Shown in pieces: positions 17,389-24,450 of a stretch of 24,450 nt of DNA. The position numbers and the translations under genes are program-made. Under the pieces are notes generated by a model. That model did no database searches, was not told the origin of the DNA, and saw nothing but the letters and a program-made list of their open reading frames with translations. Each line of letters begins with the position of its first letter. Position 1 is the stretch's first letter. This DNA is from Vairimorpha ceranae (Eukaryota; Microsporidia; Nosematidae): NCBI RefSeq assembly GCF_000988165.1, contig NW_020169357.1, forward strand, positions 1 to 24,450, written 5' to 3'.

Positions 17389-18080
17389 ATTAAGAAAATC
17401 GAAGATAAAGCATTAAACTAGAAAGCAATAAAAATGACATACGTAAAACTAAATTTATAATTTTGAAATTCTTATTCTACAACAAACAATTAAATAATCA
17501 AAACCCTTAGAAATTTTTACAGATATTTCAACTATTGATTTATTAGAATGGTAAAGAAATTTGGAAATATAAAACAATTAAAAACAAAGCACAGTAAGTT
17601 TAGTATTCTAGAATATTTTACAAGACTTAGATATTTGAAAAATCATATGAAAGTTTAAAAGGATACTTAATTAATAAAAAGTTCCTAAATCGTAATTTTC
17701 TTATTGCTAAGAAGTTAGAGAAGTTTATCATTTAAATTATGGCACTATAAAAGAATATCTACAAGAAATTGAAGGATGTCTAAAGTTTATAGCATTATTT
17801 TAAAAATTTCACAAAAGAAGTATACATAAAAATTAAGGGAATTTTAAAAATCCTAATGCTATTCCAAAGCTTATTTGCAAAAAATATAAAGTACAAAGAT
17901 TTTGATATGGTTTATAACTATTTGAACGAATTAGAGAATAAACTGTGTTACTACCATTGTTCTTGAAGGGGATGGTTTGATTATAGGAGACTTGGATTTT
18001 TATTTATTAAACTTGCTTAAATGATTTTATTCTCATTCTGAAACGTTTGTGTTTCAGAGTCCTGTTTCATATTTGATTGT
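17389..18080 (+). pseudogene. Probable degenerate paralog of the 437-aa protein
   Basis: Short plus-strand open blocks occur in the same order as segments of the intact protein. SILEYFTRLRYLKNHMK (about 17600-17650) may match 231-247. YESLKGYLINKKFLNRN and FLIAKKLEKFI match residues 253-284 (LISKKDFFLGN, YKLSKAKRLYYI). GTIKEYLQEIEGCLKF matches 314-331 (ESIKELIVECNMFLKE). NIKYKDFDMVYNYLNELENK matches 342-360 (NLQKRNLKFIYNECKDISQR). VTTIVLEGD, then DLDFYLLNLLK, matches 373-400. Many stops and frameshifts separate the blocks. The collinear order is the main support; each block alone is weak. The conserved end (ISPLK...) was not found. Confidence 0.45.
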
Positions 18081-18239
18081 TTTGCTTTAAGTTTAATATT
18101 TGGGTAGTTTACTGACACCATTTACAAACTGATAAATAATTCTTTAAAAAAAAATGTTGCAAATTTAAAAATTTATAATTTTTGTGACGAACGCAAATAC
18201 GATTAATATAATAAAAAAGAAGTGAAAAAAATCATGGAA

Positions 18240-18520
18240 AAGATTTGAAATCGATAATGCCTTTTTCTAATATACTTGAAAACTAGAGTATACAAAAAAG
18301 GTAAATATTGGTACTTAGAACGAGAGAAAGATAATGACGAAGGCAAATATGAGAGACGTAACATTATTGTTGATATATTTTATAACTTTAAGTTTGTATA
18401 AGTGAAATAAACGAACCAAACAAAATGACGGAGAATACAAATTTTACATTGTGAAAAGTAGAATAGGCAAGGAATCCCATATTGAAAGAAAACGTGGAGA
18501 TTGAGTTTATATCATTCTGG
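18240..18520 (+). pseudogene. Ty3/gypsy integrase C-terminal relic
   Basis: From about 18289, VYKKGKYWYLEREKDNDEG is followed by KYERRNIIVDIFYNFKFV. This parallels the C-terminal domain of the element at 10654-12120 (VGDKVWYR ... KGIIVEIKFNSYKVRL). After a stop, another frame gives GEYKFYIVKSRIGKESHIER. Only the end of pol is present. It directly precedes gag-like sequence of another copy. Confidence 0.5.
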
Positions 18521-18639
18521 GAAAAAAATGGCAGAAGATGAGAAACTAGATTGCATCCTATGAAGAGTCGATTACGAGAACGTTAACTGGTACCATGATA
18601 TAATGAAAGAAAAATGAAAAGATGTTTTTCTTTTGCAAT

Positions 18640-19110
18640 GAGGAAAGAAATTGCAATGGTAGAATTTGGAAAGAAACAGACCAAGTTAGGAAATATCTAG
18701 GTTGAAACAGGAGCTGGAAGGGGGAGTTTACGAATTTATTAAAAGAATGAGGAAAAATAATAAAGATTGTTTAATTACCAGTAAATAACTAGCTAAAATT
18801 ATTGTGGCAGGGTTGAAAAAGGAACTAGACGAAATAAAAGCTCACTTTCTGAGAAATTATGATATCAATGAAGACTCTTTTGATAGAATTAACCACCGTA
18901 AGACTTTTGTGAGACTGAAACGAAAAAGCTTAGTGAAATTGTTGTTAAAAAGAATGGATCCTTTATAAATAAAAAAAGGCCAGTGTCAGGATCGATAGTA
19001 GGGCTTTTTGTTAAGAAGGAGGGCCATATTGCAAGAAATTGTCAAGTGACAAATAAGTTTACTTTTATAAGAAGGCGGATGTTAATGGAGTAAAGGGGGA
19101 AAAAACGACA
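18640..19110 (+). pseudogene. Gag-like relic with zinc knuckle
   Basis: Blocks such as LKQELEGGVYEFIKRMRKNN, LAKIIVAGLKKELDEIKAHF and LRNYDINEDSFDRINHRK are typical of a helical retroelement capsid region, ending in VKKEGHIARNCQ at about 19010-19045. That end is a CCHC zinc knuckle keeping only the His (19025-19027) and last Cys (19040-19042) in this frame; a Cys codon is present one base out of frame at 19009. Gag packages element RNA. In-frame TAA codons at about 18785 and 18970 disrupt it. It is followed immediately by protease and reverse transcriptase relics in the normal order. Confidence 0.6.
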
Positions 19111-19149
19111 TAAATGACATTCTAAAAATATAATAAAGTTTAATTTATT

Positions 19150-20095
19150 TTATATAACAAAAATTACGGCTGTTTTTGACTCAAATAAAAAGTAATTTTA
19201 TTAGCAGACATATAGTCAAAAGCTCTGGTTAAAAACACACAAAATCAATAAAGCTTTTTAGATGTTTAGATGAAAAGTTCGAGTGTGTAGAGCACAATAT
19301 AGTAGATATGATACATAGAAACGTAAATTATAAAATAAAATTTCACATTCCCTAAAGTTGAAAGAGAAAAATTCTAATTGGAGGAGTGTCTTTAAAAACT
19401 ATGTTGAAAATTTTAAGAACGAGTATGAATGTGAACTAAACACCGAACCTGACAAAATAGTCGTAATAGAATACACAGTTTACCTAAGAAGCTACAAGTT
19501 GGAATTAGTAGAGTAATGATAAAATTAATGGAGAAAAATATATGCAAAAGCCAAAATTAACATAAATAAACAATATTTGGCCTGTAATAAAACCAAATGT
19601 TGATGTAAGAGTTACTACAAATTAGTGAAGTTTAATTGTATTTGCTACCTAGCATAAATGAGATACTTTTAATTTAAAGGAAAAAGAATCTTTACAAAAC
19701 TAAATATAGAAGACTGATTCTTTTGAATCTTACTAGCAAAAAAAGATATACATAAAATAGCTTTAAAATACAAACATAGATTATATAGATGGACAATGAT
19801 GCCAATGAATTCAAAAACTAACCTGGGGTATTTCAAAGATTTATGGATAGTGTATTTGAAGAATTAATAGTAAAATGCTTTTTCTGTATTTTTAGATGAT
19901 ATACTAACACTTGGAGATGATGATAAGGGTCAGGTGAGGTTATGAGAAGATAATGAAAAGATTAAAGAAATGTAGTTTAAAGATTAAAAAAAACCGCATT
20001 AAAGCAATTCAAAGTAGAGTTTGTGGACATATTATTATTTTTGACAAAGGTGAATCGAAGATGAAGAAGATGCAAGTAATTGATAATATTAAGTG
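19150..20095 (+). pseudogene. Ty3/gypsy protease and reverse transcriptase relic
   Basis: The protease starts with TAVFDSNKK (Asp at 19178-19180; the Gly of the usual D-T/S-G is lost). SIKLFRCLDEKFECVEHNIV and KILIGGVSLKTML follow in other frames, fitting an aspartic protease flap and C-terminal half. Reverse transcriptase follows: RIFTKLNIED (the catalytic Asp position reads Asn, AAT 19703-19705), KYKHRLYRWTMMPMN, then VFLDDILTLGDDDKG with the two catalytic Asp codons at 19895-19900. After further shifts comes KKCSLKIKKN. Many stops. The palm motifs are in order, so this was a full pol. It breaks off near 20095. Confidence 0.75.
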
Positions 20096-20329
20096 TGGTA
20101 TATAACAGCCACTGAAAATATTGTAAGTCAAAAATGTATTTAATAATTTTTTGTTCTTTTGTAATCTTGATGAATAAAATAAATATTTATAGTAAGATAA
20201 ATTAAAATAATTTACATGTGTTAAATTATACCACATACTACCTCTCCATAAATAACTAATTAACAATTTAAAAAAGATTAACAGTAGCATATAAGTTATT
20301 TTTGCTTACACCTTAGAATCGAATGCTAT
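20096..20329. other. AT-rich break between reverse transcriptase and integrase tail
   Basis: RNase H and most of integrase expected here are missing. The 230 bases are AT-rich; a 93-codon minus-strand frame across 20009-20290 overlaps the reverse transcriptase relic and has no recognisable motif, so I treat it as chance. Confidence 0.4.
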
Positions 20330-20718
20330 ATCGGAGAAAATAAAAGGAACAATTTTAGAAGTATTAAGAATGAAAAAGATAAAGATATAAAAGATATAAG
20401 AAGAAGGGTGTACTTAGGATTCATGAAAACTACAATTTTAGTATAAAAAATGCACCGAGAACTCTTTTTACGGGTTATAATTTATTTAATCTGAGAAAAG
20501 AACTAGACGTAGTTTAAGAAATAAAAACAGCTTAAAAAAGATCATGGAAACAGGAATTAATCTAGGAGATTGCATGTACAAAAAGAATTAAAGCCAAACA
20601 AACTGAAGAAGAGATATTGTGGACCATTCAAAACAATGGAAATACGGAAAAATATGGCATGGTATAAATTAGACAATGAAGAATGGACGCACGTAAAAAA
20701 TTTAAAATTATAGGTGAG
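20330..20718 (+). pseudogene. Ty3/gypsy integrase C-terminal part
   Basis: RRRVYLGFHENYNFSIKNAP, TLFTGYNLFNLRKELDVV and, after frameshifts, KPNKLKKRYCGPFKTMEIRK and MAWYKLDNEEWTHVKNLKL are in the order expected for the end of a Ty3/gypsy integrase (A-P-x-x-L-x-x-G motif, then a Y-x-G-P SH3-like domain). The final codons run into a TGTG palindrome at 20725 that is a candidate LTR start. The catalytic core is absent. It could be the 3' part of the same copy as the preceding reverse transcriptase after a large deletion. Confidence 0.65.
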
Positions 20719-20724
20719 GCGCAG

Positions 20725-20747
20725 TGTGATATATTAGTATCACAACA
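20725..20747 (+). repeat. Candidate LTR 5' terminus with palindrome
   Basis: TGTGATA-tattag-TATCACA-ACA begins a few codons after the end of the integrase reading. The 7-bp arms are perfect. Similar termini occur at 394-410 and 15935-15957. The downstream extent of the LTR could not be fixed; 20748-21089 is AT-rich with no gene recognised. Confidence 0.4.
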
Positions 20748-21089
20748 TTAATTAATTTACAAGACACCTGTCAAAAGATAAAATTTTTATTAATTCTTTA
20801 GTAGATTTTACAAAAAGTTATTTTAAAACAAAGTACAAAAATTATACTTTTTTTTTAAATTTTTAAAAAAAATTATTAATAAAATTTATGGAAGGGAAGA
20901 GAATGAACAAAGAAATGTTTATTAGGAGTCATGTAGAAAACCATAAGGATATAAATGACGATGCAATAATATAAAGAACATTTATTAAGGTATAGTAGAA
21001 TTTTATTTTAAAACAATACAGTGCCTGTACTACAGGACAATAGGAAGTCCTGATGACAAAAAGAAACTGTAGGAATTCTTGGAATAATA

Positions 21090-21355
21090 AATTATTACTG
21101 AAAATTTATAAAAAATTTTTCGATGATAGTCTGCCTGCTGTTTGATTTAATAAAATTGGATGTTAAAATTGTCTGGAAAGAAAAACATAAAAGAGCATTC
21201 CTAAAGCCAAAAAGAGGACTAAAAATATCAGTTAGTATATTCCGACTCGACTTCTTACAGCCGTTTATATTGGAAACAGGAGCCTAAAAACGGGAATTGC
21301 AGGAATATTGTCATAGAAATATGATATTATAGATAAACCAGTTGCATTTATGTAA
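21090..21355 (+). pseudogene. Ty3/gypsy pol relic: RT-RNase H junction
   Basis: LDVKIVWKEKHKRAFLKPKR, ISVSIFRLDFLQPFILETGA, a stop, then GIAGILS and KYDIIDKPVAFM represent the beginning of RNase H. The first active-site Asp position reads Gly (GGA at 21280-21282). The reading stops at about 21352. The next 180 bases show no coding signal before RNase H sequence reappears. Confidence 0.6.
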
Positions 21356-21534
21356 TGATCAAACTAGCACATGATCACATTTTTAATTTATTTGTTTACA
21401 CCCAATCCGTTTACACTATACTTTTTCTATCTAAATCTTATGCATTCAGTTTCAGCACTTTCATCTAGCAATTGTTTGTTTATTTTAATCTATTTATTAC
21501 TATAAATACATTTCTAACTGATAATTTAAGGAAG

Positions 21535-21905
21535 GAACAATATGAAATTAGACAGACACAATTCAAATAAACAATCCTACTTATAAAACTCGACAATTTG
21601 CTTCGAGGAAATTTATGCAGCAAGAGGCAAATTATTTTACAAGTTAAATGAAATGTTTAGCAATGTTATGGTCTATGAAATATTTTAAGCATATTGTATA
21701 TGGCACCATATCTAAATTAATTACTGGTCACAAGGCGCTAGAATGCTTGAATTCGGGCGAAATAGAGCTTCTTAGGATACAAAAATGGTTGGCTAGCTAT
21801 CAAATTTTAATTATGAAACTAGAGTATAAGAAAGATAGTGAAATACTCCGCGTAGACTACTTGAGTAGAAACTACGTTGATGAAGTGAAAGATAAGAAAG
21901 ATGTA
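21535..21905 (+). pseudogene. Ty3/gypsy RNase H relic
   Basis: ASRKFMQQEANYFTS precedes a TAA; from 21648 the frame is open for 135 codons: MKCLAMLWSMKYFKHIVYGT, KLITGHKALECLNSGE, IQKWLASYQI, YKKDSEILRVDYLSRN. The internal active-site Asp position reads Gly (GGT at 21726-21728), while the final Asp in VDYLSR is kept. Similarity ends near VDEVKD at about 21890; the rest of the open frame to 22055 is acidic/hydrophobic tail without a match. It overlaps in content with the preceding RNase H fragment, so the two are probably different copies. Confidence 0.75.
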
Positions 21906-22055
21906 AATGGGGAAGTAGCAGATGAACAAAAAGAAAAGTGTGGTATTATTAACCATATGTCATTCATTATATCTTTTGTTATAAATATTTATTTTCATTT
22001 AATATTTTTAATTAAGAAGAAGAACAATTATTTTCTTATAAATTATTTGACTTGA

Positions 22056-23220
22056 AATATCTTCGGTGGCTGTAACATCACAAACTCATTAAATTTAGTA
22101 GAGACGGCTATTAAAGCCTTAAGCTAAGATTACTTTAAAGCTATATCTAGAGACAAGACGGTTTTTTTAAAATACGTCATTTTAACTTTTATAAATTGAA
22201 AATTTTTCTATCTAGTAAAATGATAAATTTAATTTATAAATATTTAACTTCCAATTTAAAAACATCTAATACTATGAATAAGAAATAGTTTTTATAAGGC
22301 AAAACTGTTTGGAAGATCTTATACAATTTATTATAGATCTTATAACTTTTGTTATAGCAATTATATTTTTTAAAAAAGAAATCCAAAAAATTTTTTTTGT
22401 CAGTGGGCAAACAGAAAAATTACTTTTGAACAAGATTTGATTGTTGATGCTAATACCTCTTTGATTTTCCTACAGAATATGAAGAATGTTATTTATATGG
22501 AAAAAAAACAGAACAATAACTTTAAGGACTATTTTTTTGATAATAGAAATTACGAAAATGAGAATTGAAACGGGGAAACTTTATCTTTAATAGCAACTGG
22601 CCTACATTTCATAATAATTAAAGTAAAACAGTAAGGAAATCTATTTTTTCAATAAGAAAAGGCAAAATAAATAATTTAAAACTCAAAAAAGAAAATAAAA
22701 ATTTGTTTATAACTTCCATTAAGATTTAATGAAATTGAATTGCGTGGCAAAATCAATCACGGTTATCTTACATTTTAACTGAAATCAAGAGTTTCTAGAA
22801 AATTTTTAAATGGCATAGTTGTGAGGAGATTAATTTTTAAAGTTATAAAAGATATGTGTATCGTAGCCAAGTTTGCTTACGATCAAGTGAAAAGATGTAA
22901 TGAGATTGTTAAAATTACAGCAAATTTAATGGTCCATTTAAAAATAAATAGTTAAATTATACGTATTAGAAAATAATAATGAATAAATTTTCTTAAAAAG
23001 CGAATTTCTTGTTTAAACTTAAATAAATACTTATCATAAAAACGGAAGAATAAAAATTAGAAATAATAAATTGATGTTTATATCAGAGAAAGAAAATTGC
23101 AGTTTGGGTGAATTCTTATTTGACAAGATTTATTGTGTTAAGTGTAAGAAAGTAATATTAGTGAAATTAGTGAATTTTATCGCGATTTTTAAGAACTTTA
23201 AAGTATGAAATTAAGAGTGC
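22056..23220. other. AT-rich region with unassigned coding-like scraps
   Basis: A plus-strand frame of 65 codons is open at 22374-22569 without an early ATG (ITFEQDLIVDANTSLIFLQN; NNNFKDYFFDNRNYENEN). Another scrap at 22850-22930 gives CIVAKFAYDQVKRCNEIVKI. Position relative to the following reverse transcriptase suggests they could be upstream pol or gag sequence, but no motif confirms it. A string ctgtaacatcacaaac at 22071 resembles the LTR palindrome only loosely. Confidence 0.35.
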
Positions 23221-23224
23221 CACA

Positions 23225-23625
23225 AAAGATAAAAATTAAAAAGGAACCTTTACATTATAAAACTTGTTCTTACAAAGTTTTATTAGCCATTTTAAAATAT
23301 ATTAAAGAAAGAATACACAAGATAAGAAATTACAAAAATTATTGCGAGATTTAACATAAATTTCCAGGTTCTGCATTTATTATTGAAAAAAAAATAAGGA
23401 TATAAGATTAGTAATAAACTATTAATATGTGAATAAATTTATTTAAAGTTTTAATAATACAAAAAAATTTACTATTAGAAGGAAAAAAATTTTATTCTCA
23501 ATTGAATTTTAAAATGGATTTGACGAACTGCCTTTTTATTATAAAAGTAGAGTAGCAACCAAATTTCATATATTAGGCAGGATTATTAGTATAAAAGGAT
23601 ATCATTTGAGATAAAATCTTGTTTT
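23225..23625 (+). pseudogene. Ty3/gypsy reverse transcriptase N-terminal relic
   Basis: IKIKKEPLHYKTCSYKV is followed in shifting frames by FPGSAFIIEKK, NKDIRLVINY, LEGKKFYSQLNFKM and YYKSRVATKFHILGRIISIK. This is the order of the reverse transcriptase fingers and first palm motif. The catalytic Asp of motif A reads Asn (AAT 23505-23507), the same change as at 19703. The FLDD motif was not found, so the relic ends before it. It is on the same strand as the other retroelement pieces from 18240 onward. Confidence 0.6.
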
Positions 23626-24089
23626 AAATTGTGTATAAGTTATATCAGAATTTTAGAGAGTATATGTTTAATCCGCTATCATTTTGCCATATTATCATAT
23701 TTGCCTCACCTTAAATTGTATTTTAACTTAAAACAATCTTAGGGAAAAAATATTTGAAAAAGTAATCTGAACAATTTTTTATTTTTTAGCCCTTCTTTTT
23801 TTAAATTTGAAAAATTCTTTGTATTTTTAATAAAGAAAGAATAACACAAGTATCAAAATAAATTCTAAAATCACAGTACAATGTTTTCATGCATTTTTCT
23901 TTAATTTTATTCAATTTTTCAAAATTTAAAATGTGCGCTATTGTCATTTCATAATTTAAAGTGTGCAATGTTTTATTTTAAAACAATACATACATGCATA
24001 AAGGCATATACACATAATTTAAACAAAGAAAGCATGTATCGTATTCGAGTCTTGTTTTAAATGGGATAGCGTTAGCTAGTTGATATATA
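23626..24089. other. AT-rich stretch without a recognisable gene
   Basis: Stops are dense in all frames. Two similar strings, aaatttaaaatgtgcgctattg (from 23921) and aatttaaagtgtgcaatg (from 23953), form a short direct repeat. Nothing else is supported. Confidence 0.5.
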
Positions 24090-24365
24090 AAAATAATTTA
24101 TAGTAGAAGAAAAGATAGATATAAGTCTAATTTCATTTAATTAAAAATATTTAGCACGCATGGACAAAAAATGCGTGCATTATACTATAAATGACATAAA
24201 TATAGATGATAGTGTTTTAATAAAAAAGATTTTAACACCAAGAGTAAAACAAAAAAGTTAAAATAAGATTCATTTTATTCTACGATTAAAAAAGAAGTTA
24301 AATTTTTAGCAATAATAGCATTAAAATTGAAAGTAATGATGCTGTAAAAATTGTTTTAATGACTT
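24090..24365 (+). pseudogene. Second copy of the KRBA2-like integrase C-terminal domain
   Basis: From ATG 24160 the reading MDKKCVHYTINDINIDD, VLIKK matches the minus-strand frame at 7548-7751 (16 of the first 23 residues identical by my count). One frameshift after LIKK is followed by DFNTKSKTKKLK, a TAA, FYSTIKKEVKF and ALKLKVMML, matching the rest. About 60 bases upstream of the ATG (agcacgcatgg and the preceding aaaaatatttag) are also conserved between the copies. The integrase core of this copy was not found upstream. Confidence 0.65.
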
Positions 24366-24450
24366 TAGTAAAAAAAATGTTCTTTTTAATTAATTTTCTT
24401 TTTCTTGCATGTTTACGCTCCTACTCCTTATAGTGTTATAAAAGTAAACT

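Noticed and set aside
20009..20290. Minus-strand open frame of 93 codons with hydrophobic N-terminus
   Set aside because: It overlaps the reverse transcriptase relic and is composed of low-complexity AT-rich codons; no motif or homologous copy seen.

Overview
This 24.4 kb window is very AT-rich (by eye about three quarters A+T), uses the standard code (TAA and TGA act as stops) and is almost devoid of intact genes. It is a graveyard of eukaryotic transposable elements around one intact protein gene of unknown function. The mix of families (Ty3/gypsy-like retroelements, KRBA2-like integrase elements, Merlin, Tc1/mariner, an R2-like non-LTR element and a FLYWCH-MULE element), plus a CCC motif just before the start codon of the one intact gene, fits a transposon-rich microsporidian. 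That assignment is inference; I cannot name the genus.

Layout. 2-106 is the C-terminal end of an unknown protein, paralogous to the intact gene at 14377-15690. 213-1560 (minus) is a candidate LTR and a Ty3/gypsy-type integrase relic. 1571-2700 is a Merlin DNA transposon with degenerate terminal inverted repeats and a head-to-head foldback at its left end. 2701-3860 (plus) is a second Ty3/gypsy relic (RNase H tail plus integrase), whose last codons recur at 4228. 4639-4842 (minus) is an unrecognised 68-codon coding relic. 6100-6350 (minus) is a Tc1/mariner C-terminal relic and 6395-7110 (minus) the tail of an R2-like non-LTR retrotransposon. 7548-10200 (minus) is a KRBA2-like integrase element split by a 1.42 kb Tc1/mariner element (7828-9249) with matching inverted repeats and TA at both ends. 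10654-12120 (plus) is the best preserved Ty3/gypsy pol segment, with its whole integrase triad. 12160-13316 (minus) is a FLYWCH zinc finger plus MULE transposase relic.

14377-15690 (plus) is the intact 437-codon gene. Its 3' flank resembles the flank of the fragment at the window start but seems to have received a 250 bp LTR-like insertion. 17389-18080 looks like a badly broken third member of the same family. From 18240 to 22055 (plus) there are mosaic Ty3/gypsy pieces: an integrase C-terminus, gag with a zinc knuckle, protease, reverse transcriptase, another integrase C-terminus and two RNase H pieces. 23225-23625 is a further reverse transcriptase relic and 24090-24365 a second copy of the KRBA2-like C-terminus.

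No metabolic pathway, operon, tRNA, rRNA or CRISPR array was seen. The parts relate to each other mainly by insertion history (nesting, truncation, duplication) and by the repeated association of the unknown gene family with LTR-type elements.
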